DNA of 51,975 nucleotides, from positions 1 through 51,975 of the forward strand of contig DZDA01000007.1 in the NCBI GenBank assembly GCA_022730375.1, read 5' to 3'. The position numbers were made by a program, and so were the translations under genes. Positions 36,420 through 47,220 of this stretch are shown here, piece after piece; the first letter of the stretch is position 1; each line of letters opens with the position of its first letter. The notes beneath the pieces are model-generated. The model saw only the letters and a program-made list of their open reading frames with translations, was not told where the DNA came from and did not search any database. Source of the stretch: Thiomonas intermedia (GTDB lineage: Bacteria > Pseudomonadota > Gammaproteobacteria > Burkholderiales > Burkholderiaceae_C).

Positions 36420-37498
36420 TGGCGGGCTTGCAGCTATTCAGCGCGCGTTGCTGGGGTCGGGCAATCTGGCTGGTGGGCCTTGTCGGATTGTCGAGTGCAC
36501 TCTGGGCCGCGCCCGCCTTCGCCGCGCAGGAGGGTCATGCGCCTGCCGCGACTGACGCCTCGGCTGCGGCGCAATCAGCGGATGCGCCTGCGCAGCAGCA
36601 GGGTCTGGAGCAGTGGTTGCAGACCGTCAGCGCGGCCGCCCGGTCGCTGAATTACAGCGGCGTGTTCATCACCCAGCGCGGCGATGAGATCAGCACCTCC
36701 AGCCTGGTGCATTACGTTTTGCCGCAGGGGCATTTCGAGCGCATCGAGACGCTCGATGGGCAGCGCCGCATCATGGTTTCGCTCAACGATCAGGTTCGCA
36801 CGAGTTGGCCCGACTACCGCCTCACGCTGATCGACAATCAGGCCGGGCAGGCCAGCTTTCCCCGTTTGCTCAAAACCACCGATGGCGAGGTCGACCGAAA
36901 TTACCGGCTGGAGCGCGGCGGGCTGCAGCGTTGCGCGGGTTTCGAGTGCCGCGTCTCCACCTTGTTGCCGCGCGACGATCTGCGCTGGGGATACCGCCTG
37001 TGGTCGCTGCGCGATTCGCAGTTGCTGGTCAAAGCGCAAACGCTCGACGCGGCGGGCCATGTGATCAATCAGGTGGCGTTCACCGAGCTCAAGATCAATG
37101 TGGCGCCGCGCCAGTCTTTGGTGCGCGACAGTCTGCATCAACCCCCAGGGTATGCGGTGGAGCAGATGAAAGTCGTGCCGGTGAGCCTGCAGTCGCAGGG
37201 ATGGGCGCTGTCCTCCCCGGTGCCGGGCTTCAAGACGGTCGGGGTATTCCGCCGCAGTATGTCGGTGGGCAGCAAACCCTCTGAGGTGCTGCAGTGGCTG
37301 CTCAGTGATGGTTTGGCTTCGGTATCCATTTTTGTGCAGTCCGCCGCCGATCTGAGCGAGCCGGTTGCGCCTGAACAGCGCGTCGGCGGCACGCTGGCGC
37401 TGTCTCGGCGCATCGGCGACTCCTGGCTGACGGTGATGGGCGCCGTGCCCGAGCGCACGCTGCGCCGCATCAGCGACGCCATCGTTCGCGTGCAATAA
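36419..37498 (+). CDS. rseB: Sigma-E regulatory protein RseB/MucB
   Basis: This 359-residue periplasmic protein shields RseA from DegS-type cleavage. It has a signal peptide ending near APAFAA, an Ala-rich linker, and the LolA-like core (LNYSGVFITQRGDEISTSSLV, core NYSGVFITQRGDEIST, and HFERIETLDGQRR) plus a C-terminal domain (WALSSPVPGFKTVGVFRRSM). The ATG is one base into the rseA stop. Its LolA-like fold is family knowledge, not seen here. Confidence 0.92.
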   Translation: MAGLQLFSARCWGRAIWLVGLVGLSSALWAAPAFAAQEGHAPAATDASAAAQSADAPAQQQGLEQWLQTVSAAARSLNYSGVFITQRGDEISTSSLVHYVLPQGHFERIETLDGQRRIMVSLNDQVRTSWPDYRLTLIDNQAGQASFPRLLKTTDGEVDRNYRLERGGLQRCAGFECRVSTLLPRDDLRWGYRLWSLRDSQLLVKAQTLDAAGHVINQVAFTELKINVAPRQSLVRDSLHQPPGYAVEQMKVVPVSLQSQGWALSSPVPGFKTVGVFRRSMSVGSKPSEVLQWLLSDGLASVSIFVQSAADLSEPVAPEQRVGGTLALSRRIGDSWLTVMGAVPERTLRRISDAIVRVQ

Positions 37499-37596
37499 GC
37501 GGCTTGAGGGTTCTGCGCCTGGCCGCAGCGCGGTTGCGACGTTTTCCGTATGCTGCCCGCGAGCGGGTGAAATGATGGAATCAATTGCAGTGCCAT

Positions 37597-37610
37597 GCCT
37601 GAACTCAGGC
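37597..37610. repeat. Perfect palindrome before mucD
   Basis: GCCTGAACTCAGGC is a six-base inverted repeat around AC in the 134-base gap between rseB and mucD. It could be a regulatory site for mucD, or a stem in its leader. Confidence 0.35.
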
Positions 37611-37632
37611 GCGATGTATCAGGGAGAAATCG

Positions 37633-39099
37633 GTGAAAAAAGTTTTGTTGAGCTGTTTGAGTGCGGGCCTGCTGGCCTTGTCGGGTATCGCGGTTCCTGC
37701 GCAGGCGGCCGGTTCGGCGCCGCAGCAGCCTTGCGTGGCCTGCGGCCTGCCGGATTTCACCGGGCTGGTGGAGAAGGCCGGTCCGTCCGTGGTGAATATC
37801 CGCACCTACAAGAAGGTGCCCGTGGGCAGCGGCGACCAGATGGACGAGCAGACCCGCGAGCTGCTTCGGCGGTTTTTTGGGGTGCCCATTCCCGCACCCG
37901 ATAGCCCGAAGGGGGGCAAGAACGGCCCGCAGAATGAAGAGGAAGAGCGTCCCACGGGCGTGGGCTCGGGCTTCATCATCAGCCCGGACGGCTACATCAT
38001 GACCAATGCCCATGTCGTGGACGGCGCAGACGAGATCATGGTCACGCTGACCGACAAACGCGAGTTCAAGGCCAAGCTCATCGGCGCCGACAAACGCACC
38101 GACGTGGCGCTGGTGAAGATCGATGCCAAGCAAGCTCTGCCCGCCGTGCACATCGGCGATTCCTCCAAGGTCAAGGTGGGCGAGTGGGTGGTGGCCATCG
38201 GCTCGCCGTTCGGGCTCGAAAACACGGTGACGGCGGGTATCGTCAGCGCCAAGGGCCGTGATACCGGCGACTACACCCCGTTCATTCAGACCGACGTGGC
38301 GGTCAATCCGGGCAACTCCGGCGGCCCGCTGATCGATATGCGCGGCAACGTCATCGGCATCAATTCGCAGATCTACAGCCGTACCGGCGGTTTCATGGGC
38401 ATCTCCTTTGCCATCCCCATCGATGAAGCCATGCGCGTGGTCGAGCAGCTCAAGAAGCAGGGCTATGTGGTGCGCGGCAAGATCGGGGTGCAAATCGACA
38501 GCGTGAGCCGCGATCTGGCCGAGTCGCTCGGGCTGGGGCAGGCGCGGGGTGCTTTGGTGCGCGTCGTCGAGAAGGGCGGCGCGGCGGACAAGGCCGGTGT
38601 GCAGGTGGGCGACATCGTCACCAGCTTCAACGACAAGCCGGTGGAACGGGCCAACGATCTGCCGCGTCTGGTAGGCGAAACCAAGCCTGACACCACTGTG
38701 CCCATGCAGGTGCTGCGTATGGGCAAGACCCTGACGCTCAGCGTGAAGGTGGGCGAATGGGTGATGGACAAGAAGCCCGGCGCCAAGCCGGCCGAGGAGC
38801 AAAAGCCCGAAGCCGTGAGCAAGGCCAATGCGTTGGGGGTGAAAGTCATCGACCTCAATGATGCCCAAAAGCGCCAGCTCGGCGTGAGCAGCGGCGTGCT
38901 GGTCGAGGCTGTGCGCGAGGGCGCTGCACGCGACGGTCTGCGCGTGGGTGATGTGGTGCTGGCGGTGGGCAACACCGCGGTCAGCAGTGCCGCCCAGTTC
39001 AATGCCATCAGCGCGCAATTGCCCGTTGGCAAGCAGGTGGCGGTGCTGGTGCGGCGCGGCGAATCGGGCTTGTATGTTCTGCTCAGACCGCAGAACTGA
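37633..39099 (+). CDS. mucD: Periplasmic serine protease MucD/DegP-type (Do)
   Basis: This 488-residue protease/chaperone has a signal peptide (cleaved near VPAQAA), then a trypsin-like domain with His127 (TNAHVV), Asp157 (RTDVALVKID) and Ser229 (NPGNSGGPL), and two C-terminal PDZ domains (GKIGVQIDSVSRDLAESLG and AVGNTAVSSAAQFNAISAQ). The start is GTG at 37633, after AGGGAG. It closes the rpoE-rseA-rseB-mucD stress operon. A terminator follows at 39199. Confidence 0.95.
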   Translation: MKKVLLSCLSAGLLALSGIAVPAQAAGSAPQQPCVACGLPDFTGLVEKAGPSVVNIRTYKKVPVGSGDQMDEQTRELLRRFFGVPIPAPDSPKGGKNGPQNEEEERPTGVGSGFIISPDGYIMTNAHVVDGADEIMVTLTDKREFKAKLIGADKRTDVALVKIDAKQALPAVHIGDSSKVKVGEWVVAIGSPFGLENTVTAGIVSAKGRDTGDYTPFIQTDVAVNPGNSGGPLIDMRGNVIGINSQIYSRTGGFMGISFAIPIDEAMRVVEQLKKQGYVVRGKIGVQIDSVSRDLAESLGLGQARGALVRVVEKGGAADKAGVQVGDIVTSFNDKPVERANDLPRLVGETKPDTTVPMQVLRMGKTLTLSVKVGEWVMDKKPGAKPAEEQKPEAVSKANALGVKVIDLNDAQKRQLGVSSGVLVEAVREGAARDGLRVGDVVLAVGNTAVSSAAQFNAISAQLPVGKQVAVLVRRGESGLYVLLRPQN

Positions 39100-39198
39100 A
39101 GCGGTCAACAGGGCGGAACGCGGCATCAGGCCGGGTTTCGCCCCCGGGTTAGAATGATCGCCCAACAAGCATCAGCAGTTGCCAAATCGATTTGTTGG

Positions 39199-39228
39199 AA
39201 GGCGCGTCACGCTTGTCGCGCCTTTTTT
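39199..39228 (+). terminator. Terminator after mucD
   Basis: AAGGCGCG and CGCGCCTT pair around ten bases, and six T follow. It lies 100 bases past the mucD stop and 67 bases before the lepA start. It separates the sigma-E operon from the lepA operon. Confidence 0.85.
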
Positions 39229-39294
39229 CTTGTTCATCCCCGTGTTTCCGTCTGATCCGCAGGGCGCGAAGCGGTCGCCCCAGTGGACTATTGC

Positions 39295-41103
39295 ATGAAT
39301 CATATTCGTAATTTTTCAATCATTGCCCATATTGATCACGGCAAATCCACGCTTGCTGACCGCATTATTCAGCGGTGTGGGGGCTTGTCCGACCGGGAAA
39401 TGGAGGCGCAGGTGCTCGATTCGATGGACATCGAGCGCGAGCGCGGCATCACCATCAAGGCGCAGACTGCGGCACTGCAATACGTCGCGCGGGACGGGAA
39501 AACCTACAACCTCAACCTGATCGATACGCCGGGGCATGTCGACTTCAGTTATGAAGTCAGTCGCTCGCTGTCGGCCTGCGAAGGCGCGCTCTTGGTGGTC
39601 GATGCCAGTCAGGGAGTCGAAGCGCAGACCGTGGCGAATTGCTACACCGCGCTCGACCTGGGCGTGGAAGTGGTGCCCGTGCTCAACAAAATGGATCTGC
39701 CGCAGGCCGACCCCGAGCAGGCCAAGGCAGAAATCGAGGAAGTCATCGGCATCGACGCGGCCGACGCCATTCCTTGCAGCGCCAAAACCGGCATGGGCAT
39801 CGACGACATTCTCGAGGCCGTGATCACGCGCATGCCGCCGCCCAAGGGCGTGGTGGACGCGCCGCTGCGGGCCATGATCATTGACTCGTGGTTCGATACT
39901 TACGTCGGCGTGGTCATGCTGGTGCGGGTGGTTGACGGTGCGTTGAAAAAGGGCGAGCGTTTCAAGATGATGGCCACGCATGCGGCCTACAACGCCGAAC
40001 AACTCGGGGTGTTCACGCCCAAGTCGGTGCAGCGCGAGGTGCTCAACGCAGGCGAGGTGGGCTTCATCATCGCGGGCATCAAGGAGTTGCAGGCCGCCAA
40101 GGTCGGCGACACCATCACTCTCGAAAAAAAGCTGCCCAACAATCTCGGCCCGGCAGCCGCGGCGCTGCCCGGTTTCAAGGAAATTCAGCCGCAGGTGTTT
40201 GCCGGTCTCTACCCCACCGAGGCGAGCGAATACGACCAGTTGCGCGATGCCCTGGAAAAGCTCAAGCTTAACGATGCCGCCCTGCGTTACGAGCCCGAAG
40301 TGAGCCAGGCGCTGGGTTTCGGCTTCCGTTGCGGCTTTCTGGGCTTGTTGCACATGGAGATCGTGCAGGAGCGTCTGGAGCGTGAGTTCGACCAAGATCT
40401 CATCACCACCGCCCCCTCGGTGGTCTATCAGGTCATGCTGGCCAGTGGCGAGGTGATCGAGGTCGAAAATCCGTCGAAAATGCCCGATCAGGGGCGAACT
40501 GCCGAAATCCGCGAGCCCATCGTCACGGTGCATCTCTACATGCCGCAAGACTATGTGGGCCCGGTGATGACCCTGGCCAACCAGAAGCGGGGCATGCAGC
40601 TCAATATGGCCTATCACGGTCGGCAGGTGATGCTCACCTACGACATGCCGCTGGCCGAGATCGTGCTCGACTTTTTCGACAAGCTCAAAAGCGTGTCGCG
40701 GGGTTATGCCTCGATGGACTATGAGTTCAAGGAGTACCGCGCCGCTGATGTAGTGAAGGTCGACATGCTGATCAACGGCGACCGGGTGGACGCGCTGTCC
40801 ATCATCGTGCACCGCGCTCAGAGCCAGTACCGCGGCCGTCAGGTGGCGGCCAAGATGCGCGAGATCATTCCGCGCCAGATGTACGACGTCGCTATCCAGG
40901 CGGCCATCGGGGCCAACATCATCTCGCGTGAGACAATTAAGGCCCTGCGCAAGAACGTGCTGGCCAAGTGCTACGGGGGGGACATTTCCCGCAAACGCAA
41001 ACTGCTGGAAAAGCAGAAGGCGGGTAAAAAACGCATGAAGCAGATCGGCTCTGTCGAAGTGCCACAAGAAGCCTTTCTCGCGATTCTGCAAGTCGAAGAC
41101 TGA
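39295..41103 (+). CDS. lepA: Elongation factor 4 (LepA)
   Basis: This 602-residue ribosomal GTPase starts [20 protein letters not shown], nearly the E. coli start. It has G1 [10 protein letters not shown]2/G3 [11 protein letters not shown] and [15 protein letters not shown]4 NKMDLP, then the EF-G-like domains and the LepA-specific C-terminal domain ending [20 protein letters not shown]. An in-frame GTG at 39283 is rejected. It heads the lepA-lepB operon. Confidence 0.97.
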   Translation: MNHIRNFSIIAHIDHGKSTLADRIIQRCGGLSDREMEAQVLDSMDIERERGITIKAQTAALQYVARDGKTYNLNLIDTPGHVDFSYEVSRSLSACEGALLVVDASQGVEAQTVANCYTALDLGVEVVPVLNKMDLPQADPEQAKAEIEEVIGIDAADAIPCSAKTGMGIDDILEAVITRMPPPKGVVDAPLRAMIIDSWFDTYVGVVMLVRVVDGALKKGERFKMMATHAAYNAEQLGVFTPKSVQREVLNAGEVGFIIAGIKELQAAKVGDTITLEKKLPNNLGPAAAALPGFKEIQPQVFAGLYPTEASEYDQLRDALEKLKLNDAALRYEPEVSQALGFGFRCGFLGLLHMEIVQERLEREFDQDLITTAPSVVYQVMLASGEVIEVENPSKMPDQGRTAEIREPIVTVHLYMPQDYVGPVMTLANQKRGMQLNMAYHGRQVMLTYDMPLAEIVLDFFDKLKSVSRGYASMDYEFKEYRAADVVKVDMLINGDRVDALSIIVHRAQSQYRGRQVAAKMREIIPRQMYDVAIQAAIGANIISRETIKALRKNVLAKCYGGDISRKRKLLEKQKAGKKRMKQIGSVEVPQEAFLAILQVED

Positions 41104-41127
41104 TCCACTCCCCAAAAAATATCCTGT

Positions 41128-42054
41128 ATGGAAACTGCGCCCAGCGTCAACTTCACCCTATTGCTGTTCATTCTTCTGGTCATCACCGGCGTGTTCTGGT
41201 TTGCCGAGCGCTGGTATTTCGCGCCGCAACGCAGGCGCGCGGCGAAGTCGGCCGTGGCGCAGTTGGAAGAGCGTCGCAGCGCTCTCCAAAAACAGGGTCT
41301 GGCCGCAGACGGCGCCGTGGCGAGCGATGCGGACCTCGAAGCGGCGCGCGAGCGGGTGCAGCGTCAGCCGTGGTGGCTGGAGTGGACCGCCGGGCTGTTC
41401 CCGGTCATTCTGGTGGTGTTTTTGCTGCGCTCCTTTGTGGCCGAGCCCTTCAAGATTCCTTCGGGCTCCATGGAGCCGACGCTGGTGCCGGGCGACCTGA
41501 TTCTGGTGAACAAATTCGAGTACGGTCTGCGCCTGCCGCTGCTCGATACCCGCCTCACTCCGGGTGCGCTGCCCCAGCGCGGCGATGTGATCGTGTTCCG
41601 TTTGCCGAAAGATCCGAAGATCGATTACATCAAGCGCATCGTCGGGCTGCCGGGCGATACGGTGTCGTACGAAAACAAGCAACTGGTGATCAACGGCAAG
41701 CCGGTGCAGGAAACACCCTTGCCCGATTATTTCGACGCCAACACCATGACGTATTACAAACAGTACATGGAAAAGCTGGGCACGCACGATCACCGCATCA
41801 TGATCAATCCGATGGCGCCGCCCTATGTCATCGGCGGGCCTGAAAGTTTTCCGCGCCGCGACATGTGTCACTACAACGCCGAAGGTTTTGTCTGCAAGGT
41901 GCCGGCCGGCAACTATTTCGTCATGGGCGACAACCGCGACAACTCGCTGGATTCACGTTATTGGGGTTTCGTGCCCGAGCGCAATATCATCGGCAAAGCC
42001 TTTGTGGTGTGGATGAATTTCGGCGCACCGAAAAACATAGGGCTGATTCATTGA
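41128..42054 (+). CDS. lepB: Signal peptidase I
   Basis: This 308-residue inner-membrane enzyme cleaves signal peptides in secretion. It has two membrane segments (residues 9-26 and 88-100), the catalytic Ser114 (IPSGSMEPTLVPGD), Lys169 (KIDYIKRIVGLPGD) and boxes GDNRDNSLDSRYWGFVPE. The insert between the two boxes is typical of Gram-negative enzymes. It lies after lepA, as in most Proteobacteria. Confidence 0.96.
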   Translation: METAPSVNFTLLLFILLVITGVFWFAERWYFAPQRRRAAKSAVAQLEERRSALQKQGLAADGAVASDADLEAARERVQRQPWWLEWTAGLFPVILVVFLLRSFVAEPFKIPSGSMEPTLVPGDLILVNKFEYGLRLPLLDTRLTPGALPQRGDVIVFRLPKDPKIDYIKRIVGLPGDTVSYENKQLVINGKPVQETPLPDYFDANTMTYYKQYMEKLGTHDHRIMINPMAPPYVIGGPESFPRRDMCHYNAEGFVCKVPAGNYFVMGDNRDNSLDSRYWGFVPERNIIGKAFVVWMNFGAPKNIGLIH

Positions 42055-42087
42055 TCGTCATTGCCGGATGGAGAAATCGGGGCCAAT

Positions 42088-42438
42088 ATGAAGCAGCATG
42101 ACAAACAGCGTGGCATCACCCTGATCGGGTTGATTTTCTGGGGCGCCATCCTCGCGTTCATCGTGGTCATTGGAGCGCAGGCCGTACCCACCGCCACGGA
42201 ATATTTCGCCATTCAGAAGGCGGTCGATCAGGCGGCCAAGGCCGGGCCGACCGTGGCCGATATTCGTTCGGCCTATTCCAAGATGGCCGATGTCGATTAC
42301 ATCTCCTCCGTTACGGCGCAGGATCTCGACATCACCAAGGTGAATGACAAAGTGGTGATCTCCTTTGCCTACAACAAGGAAATTCACATTGCCGGGCCGG
42401 TGTTCTTGCTGATCAAGTACGCCGGCCATTCCCACTGA
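42088..42438 (+). CDS. DUF4845 family membrane protein
   Basis: This 116-residue protein has one N-terminal membrane segment (ITLIGLIFWGAILAFIVVIG), then a periplasmic portion. DUF4845 proteins lie between lepB and rnc in many beta- and gamma-proteobacteria, as here. Its pseudopilin-like N-terminus (GITLIGLIFW) resembles type IV pilin leader sequences, without a clear cleavage site. The function is unknown. The start MKQHDKQRG is chosen over an earlier TTG. Confidence 0.85.
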   Translation: MKQHDKQRGITLIGLIFWGAILAFIVVIGAQAVPTATEYFAIQKAVDQAAKAGPTVADIRSAYSKMADVDYISSVTAQDLDITKVNDKVVISFAYNKEIHIAGPVFLLIKYAGHSH

Positions 42439-42445
42439 TTCCCGG

Positions 42446-43276
42446 GTGAGCACGGCACTAGAAACGCGGCTGGGCTACGTCTTCCGCGATCGCAAACTGT
42501 TTGAGCGGGCGCTGACGCATCGCAGCTTTGGCGCGGATCACAACGAGCGCCTGGAATTCCTGGGCGATTCGGTGCTCAACCTCTCGGCCGCCGCCTGGCT
42601 GTACCACCAGGCGGCGCGGCAAGACGAGGGGCAACTCTCCCGTCTGCGCGCGGCGCTGGTGCGGGCCGAAGCGCTGGCGGAAGTGGCCCGCGCGATCGAC
42701 CTAGGGCGGTTTCTCAGACTGGGTGAGGGCGAACTGCAGAGCGGGGGCGCCCAGCGTGAGTCCATCCTGGCGGATACGGTAGAGGCGCTTCTAGGCGCGA
42801 TCTACCTCGAAGCCGGCTTCGACGCGGCGCAAGAGGTGATGCGCCGCCTGTTCACCCCGCTCATGGATACGCTGGACGCCGACGTCGTCCGCAAGGATGC
42901 GAAAACGCAATTGCAGGAGTTTCTACAAGGCCAGCGTCTGCCTTTGCCCAGCTATGCCGTGCTCGACGTGCGCGGCGCGGCGCACCAGCAGCAATTCAAG
43001 GTGGAGTGCGCCGTCGAGGCACTCGGATTGAAAGTGGAGGGCGAGGGCGACAGCCGCCGCCGCGCCGAACAAGATGCCGCCACGCGCATGATCGAGCGCA
43101 TTGGCCGAGGCGGCACAAAACCCGTGCGCCGCGGCAACCGGCCCGTGTTGGTGGATGAGCGCGGGCAAGCCGTGCAGCCAAGCCACGCGCCCGATGCGGC
43201 GCAGCCTGCGCTGGCGCACAATCAGCAGCGTCGCGCGCCTGTGCGACGACCGCCAAAAACTCTCAAATCGCCATGA
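42446..43276 (+). CDS. rnc: Ribonuclease III
   Basis: This 276-residue double-strand-specific RNase processes rRNA and mRNA. It has the signature [13 protein letters not shown] and the double-stranded RNA-binding domain ([45 protein letters not shown]). A 45-residue Arg/Pro-rich tail follows, longer than in E. coli. The GTG start at 42446 lies seven bases after the previous stop. The stop overlaps the era start as ATGA. Confidence 0.95.
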   Translation: MSTALETRLGYVFRDRKLFERALTHRSFGADHNERLEFLGDSVLNLSAAAWLYHQAARQDEGQLSRLRAALVRAEALAEVARAIDLGRFLRLGEGELQSGGAQRESILADTVEALLGAIYLEAGFDAAQEVMRRLFTPLMDTLDADVVRKDAKTQLQEFLQGQRLPLPSYAVLDVRGAAHQQQFKVECAVEALGLKVEGEGDSRRRAEQDAATRMIERIGRGGTKPVRRGNRPVLVDERGQAVQPSHAPDAAQPALAHNQQRRAPVRRPPKTLKSP

Positions 43277-44178
43277 CCTCATCGCCCCCGGATTCGCCGC
43301 GTCGCTTCGGCACTGTGGCCATTGTCGGCCGTCCCAATGTGGGCAAATCCACCCTGCTCAATGCGCTGGTGGGCGCCAAGGTGAGCATCACCTCGCACAA
43401 GGCGCAGACCACGCGGCACCGCATCCTCGGGGTGACCACGCACGGAGCTTCGCAATTCGCTTTTGTCGATACGCCGGGCTTCCAGACCCAGCATATGCAC
43501 GCCCTCAACCGGGCGATGAACCGCACCGTCACCGGCGCTTTGAGCGAGGTCGATCTGGTGCTCTGGGTACTTGAGGCGGGCAAGATTCTGCCGCAGGATC
43601 GCACGGTGCTTGAGGTTTTGCCCGACGACCGGCCGGTGATCGCCGTGGTCAACAAACTTGACCGCATCACCCCGCGCGAGCAGCTGCTGCCCTGGCTGGC
43701 CGAACTGGGGCAGCTGCGCAAGTTTGCCGAGATCGTGCCGATGTCAGCGCAAAAAAAAGCCGATGCGCCCCGGCTGCTGTCCATCATGGAGCCCTACCTG
43801 CATGAAGGTGAGTGGGGCTATGAAGAAGACGCCCTCACCGACCGCAGCGAGCGCTTTCTGGCGGCGGAGATCCTGCGGGAAAAGCTGTTCCGCCTGACCG
43901 GCGACGAATTGCCCTACACCAGCACCGTGGTCATCGAGCAGTTCGCCCAGGAAGGCGATCTGCGCCGCATTTCCGCGGCCATCATCGTCGATCGCGATGG
44001 ACACAAGGCCATGGTGATCGGCGCGGGGGGCGAGCGCCTCAAGCGCATCTCCACCGAAGCGCGGCAGGACATGCAGGTCTTGTTCGACGGACCGGTTTTT
44101 CTGGAGGTCTGGGTCAAGACCCGTTCGGGCTGGGCCGACGACCAGGCCGCCGTGCGTGCCTTCGGCTATGAGGACTGA
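43273..44178 (+). CDS. era: GTPase Era
   Basis: This 301-residue GTPase assists 16S rRNA maturation and ribosome assembly. It has G1 [13 protein letters not shown]3 DTPGFQTQ, G4 [10 protein letters not shown], and the C-terminal KH domain ([32 protein letters not shown]). It overlaps rnc and recO on both sides, so rnc-era-recO is a coupled unit. Confidence 0.97.
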   Translation: MTSSPPDSPRRFGTVAIVGRPNVGKSTLLNALVGAKVSITSHKAQTTRHRILGVTTHGASQFAFVDTPGFQTQHMHALNRAMNRTVTGALSEVDLVLWVLEAGKILPQDRTVLEVLPDDRPVIAVVNKLDRITPREQLLPWLAELGQLRKFAEIVPMSAQKKADAPRLLSIMEPYLHEGEWGYEEDALTDRSERFLAAEILREKLFRLTGDELPYTSTVVIEQFAQEGDLRRISAAIIVDRDGHKAMVIGAGGERLKRISTEARQDMQVLFDGPVFLEVWVKTRSGWADDQAAVRAFGYED

Positions 44179-44968
44179 GCTGGGCGTCGAACCGGTTGCC
44201 GTGCGACCCGTGCCGCGTGCTCCCAGGCGCGGCGTCTCGGTGGAGCGCGTGCAGGAAGAGCCCATCTACGTCCTGCACAGTTACCCGTGGAAGGAAACCA
44301 GCCTGCTGCTCGACGTGTTCAGCCGACGCCATGGCCGCTTGGCGCTGGTGGCCAAGGGCGCCAAGCGGCCGACTTCTGCGCTGCGCGCCGTGCTGCTGGG
44401 TTTTCAGCCCTGTCATGCCAGTTGGAGCGGCCGCGGCGAGGTGCGCACCCTGACCCGGGCCGAGTGGGCGGGCGGGCTGGCGCCTCTGTCGGGCCTGCCC
44501 CTGCTTTGCGGCTTTTATTTCAACGAACTGCTCGTGCGTCTGCTGGCTCGCGAAGATGCTCACGAAGGTCTGTTCGACGCTTATCACGCTGGCATCGCCG
44601 CGCTGGCGCAACGTCCCCATGCGACGGCGGGCGAGCTGGAGCCGGTGTTGCGCAGCTTTGAGTTTTCGCTGTTGCGCGAGCTGGGTTTTTTGCCGGACCT
44701 GCACCTCGAAGGGGCAACATCCGAGCCCGTGCTGCCCGATGCGTTTTACCGGGTCGACCCGGATCATGGCGTGTCGGCCTGCTCCGCTTCAGATGCCTTG
44801 GCGGTGCGCGGAGAGGTGTTGCTGGCGCTGCGCGAAGGCCCGCCAGCAGAAGGCGATGTTGCGCTGGCGCGGGCTGCAAAGACGCTGATGCGCAGCCTGC
44901 TTCACTATCATCTTTCGGGACAGATGCTGCACACCCGCCAGCTGCTTATTGATCTCCACAAGTTATGA
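44168..44968 (+). CDS. recO: DNA repair protein RecO
   Basis: This 266-residue protein helps load RecA in the RecFOR pathway. It has [38 protein letters not shown] and the C-terminal [20 protein letters not shown] helices typical of RecO. No zinc-binding cysteine set is seen. The ATG at 44168 overlaps the end of era; a GTG at 44156 is the alternative. Its stop overlaps the pdxJ start as ATGA. Confidence 0.9.
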   Translation: MRTELGVEPVAVRPVPRAPRRGVSVERVQEEPIYVLHSYPWKETSLLLDVFSRRHGRLALVAKGAKRPTSALRAVLLGFQPCHASWSGRGEVRTLTRAEWAGGLAPLSGLPLLCGFYFNELLVRLLAREDAHEGLFDAYHAGIAALAQRPHATAGELEPVLRSFEFSLLRELGFLPDLHLEGATSEPVLPDAFYRVDPDHGVSACSASDALAVRGEVLLALREGPPAEGDVALARAAKTLMRSLLHYHLSGQMLHTRQLLIDLHKL

Positions 44969-45738
44969 ACCCAATGGCTTGCCCCCCCGATGCTGCGCCG
45001 CTGCTCGGGGTGAATATCGACCACGTCGCCACGCTGCGCAACGCGCGCGGCGGCAGTTTTCCCGATCCCGTGCTGGCGGCGCAGCAGGCGGTAGAAGCCG
45101 GGGCGGACATCATCACCTTCCACCTGCGAGAAGACCGTCGCCACATCCGCGATGCCGATGTCGAGCGGCTCAAGACCACCATTTCCGCGCCGCTGAATTT
45201 CGAGTCTGCGCTCGCACCGGAGATGCTCGACATCATCTGCCGGGTGCGCCCGCAGATGGTCTGCCTGGTGCCTGAGCGCCGGCAGGAAGTGACCACCGAG
45301 GGTGGGCTGGATGTGGCGGGGCAGTTGGGCCGCGTGCGCGAGGCTTGCGCCCGCCTGGCCGATTGCGGCTGCCGCGTTTCCCTGTTCATCGAGCCCAGCA
45401 CCCGGCAGATCGAGGCCAGCGCCCAGGCCGGCGCCCCTTGCATCGAGCTGCACACCGGCGCTTATGCCAACGCTTTCGATGCAGCAGACGAAGCTGCGCG
45501 GCAACGCGAATTCGAACGCATCGTCGCGGGTCTGAAGCGGGGCCGCAGCCTGGGCCTGCAGACCAACGCCGGCCACGGCCTGAGCCTGCAGAGCACGCCT
45601 GCCATTGCCGCACGGCCCGAAGTGAGCGAGCTGCACATCGGCCATGCCCTCATCGGCCATGCGGTGTTCGTCGGGTTGAAACAATCGGTGCGTGACTTTC
45701 AGGCGGTGATCGCGCGCGCGGCGGCAACGCACTCATGA
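44965..45738 (+). CDS. pdxJ: Pyridoxine 5'-phosphate synthase
   Basis: This 257-residue enzyme forms pyridoxine phosphate from 1-deoxyxylulose-5-phosphate and aminoacetone phosphate. It has [51 protein letters not shown], and [15 protein letters not shown]. It begins within the recO stop and ends in ATGA with acpS. The order recO-pdxJ-acpS is common in Proteobacteria. Confidence 0.96.
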   Translation: MNPMACPPDAAPLLGVNIDHVATLRNARGGSFPDPVLAAQQAVEAGADIITFHLREDRRHIRDADVERLKTTISAPLNFESALAPEMLDIICRVRPQMVCLVPERRQEVTTEGGLDVAGQLGRVREACARLADCGCRVSLFIEPSTRQIEASAQAGAPCIELHTGAYANAFDAADEAARQREFERIVAGLKRGRSLGLQTNAGHGLSLQSTPAIAARPEVSELHIGHALIGHAVFVGLKQSVRDFQAVIARAAATHS

Positions 45739-46130
45739 TCTACGGCATCGGCACGGATGTCTGCTCCATCGCGCGCATGGACGCCGCAGTGCAGCGCAAT
45801 GGCGACCGTTTCGCGCAACGGGTGCTCAGCGCCGGCGAGCTGGCCGAGTATGAGCGCCGCATGTCCAAGGTGCGCCAGCGCGGCATCAACTACCTGGCCA
45901 CGCGGTTTGCCGCCAAAGAGGCGTTCTCCAAATCCATCGGCCTGGGCATTCACAGCCCCATGCGCTGGCGCGATTGCGAGATTCTCAAACTCCCCAGCGG
46001 GCAGCCGGTCATCGTGCTGCATGATGCACTCAAAGACTGGTGCGAGGCCCGTTCGCTGCGGTTTCTGGTCTCGGTGTCCGATGAGGCTGATACCGCGCTG
46101 GCCATGGTTGTGGCCGAAGTGACTCGGTGA
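45735..46130 (+). CDS. acpS: Holo-ACP synthase
   Basis: This 131-residue enzyme moves phosphopantetheine from CoA to the serine of AcpP. It has the signature [16 protein letters not shown] (Asp of metal binding) and [17 protein letters not shown], the two conserved blocks of AcpS. It overlaps pdxJ. Length matches the small trimeric type. Confidence 0.95.
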   Translation: MIYGIGTDVCSIARMDAAVQRNGDRFAQRVLSAGELAEYERRMSKVRQRGINYLATRFAAKEAFSKSIGLGIHSPMRWRDCEILKLPSGQPVIVLHDALKDWCEARSLRFLVSVSDEADTALAMVVAEVTR

Positions 46131-46140
46131 GGCGAAAGAC

Positions 46141-47220
46141 ATGCAACTGCTGATGCACTCTCCGTTGATCCTCGATGTGGCCGGGCTGCAACTCGGCGCC
46201 GCCGATCGCAAGCGCCTGCGCAATCCGCTGGTGGGCGGGGTGGTGCTGTTTGCGCGCAACTGGGAGAGCCGCGGGCGGCTCTCGGCGCTGTGCGCGCAGA
46301 TCAAAGCGGTACGCCCTGATCTGCTGATCGCTGTCGATCACGAGGGCGGGCGGGTACAGCGCTTTCGCACCGATGGCTTCACGGCGCTTCCGGCCATGCG
46401 CGAGCTTGGGACGCATTGGATGCTTGATGCCCCTGGCGCCATGCGGCGCGCGGCCGCGTGCGGATTCGTGCTGGCCTCGGAGCTGCGGGCTTGCGGGGTG
46501 GATTTCAGCTTCACGCCCGTGCTCGATCTCGATTGGGGCGGCTCCAGCGTAATCGGTGATCGCGCGTTTCACGCCGATGCACGGGTGGTGACGGTGCTGG
46601 CGCAAAGCCTGATGCTGGGTTTGGCGCGTGCGGGCATGGCGCATTGCGCCAAGCATTTCCCCGGCCACGGCTATGTGCATGCCGACACGCATCTGGCCGT
46701 GGCGCGCGACGCGCGCACCCTCGACGCCATTCTGAGCGCCGATGCCGCGCCTTATCAATGGCTGGCTCCCGGGCTGCGCGCGGTCATGCCGGCGCATGTG
46801 ATCTACCCCGAGGTGGATGCGCTGCCCGCAGGGTTCAGCCCCGTCTGGCTGCGGGACGTGCTGCGCGAGCGCATCGGCTTTACCGGCGCGATACTCAGCG
46901 ACGACCTCGGCATGGCCGCGGCGCGGGCCGAGGGCCAAAGTCTCAGCCAGGCTGCGCTGCAGGGTTTGCAGGCCGGATGCGACGCGATGCTGGTGTGCAA
47001 CCAGAGCGTGGTCGATGGCGGCCGACCGCTCGATGTGCTGCTGCGCGAACTTGATCAGGCGCTGGAGCGCGGGCAGTGGACGCCCGATGCCCGCAGCGCA
47101 CAGCGCCGCTTCGACCTGCTGCCCACCCAGCCGCCCGTGCAATGGGACGAGCTCATGGTGAGCGACAGCTACCGGGCCGCGCTCGACGACGTATTCAACC
47201 TGCCAAGCCCGGCGGGCTAG
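46141..47220 (+). CDS. nagZ: Beta-N-acetylglucosaminidase NagZ
   Basis: This 359-residue cytosolic family-3 glycosidase recycles anhydromuropeptides in peptidoglycan turnover. It has DHEGGRVQRFRTDGF, the His-bearing KHFPGHGYVHADTH and the nucleophile Asp in ILSDDLGMAAAR. The ten-base gap after acpS suggests the same operon. The TAG stop codon lies at the left end of the long palindrome described at 47219. Confidence 0.95.
   Translation: MQLLMHSPLILDVAGLQLGAADRKRLRNPLVGGVVLFARNWESRGRLSALCAQIKAVRPDLLIAVDHEGGRVQRFRTDGFTALPAMRELGTHWMLDAPGAMRRAAACGFVLASELRACGVDFSFTPVLDLDWGGSSVIGDRAFHADARVVTVLAQSLMLGLARAGMAHCAKHFPGHGYVHADTHLAVARDARTLDAILSADAAPYQWLAPGLRAVMPAHVIYPEVDALPAGFSPVWLRDVLRERIGFTGAILSDDLGMAAARAEGQSLSQAALQGLQAGCDAMLVCNQSVVDGGRPLDVLLRELDQALERGQWTPDARSAQRRFDLLPTQPPVQWDELMVSDSYRAALDDVFNLPSPAG

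Noticed and set aside
37138-39168. A 676-codon minus-strand frame opposite rseB and mucD
   Set aside because: It mirrors the mucD codons, crosses the rseB-mucD gap and has no recognisable motif.
39316-41115. A 599-codon minus-strand frame opposite lepA
   Set aside because: It is the antisense shadow of lepA and is His/Asp-rich as expected for such frames.
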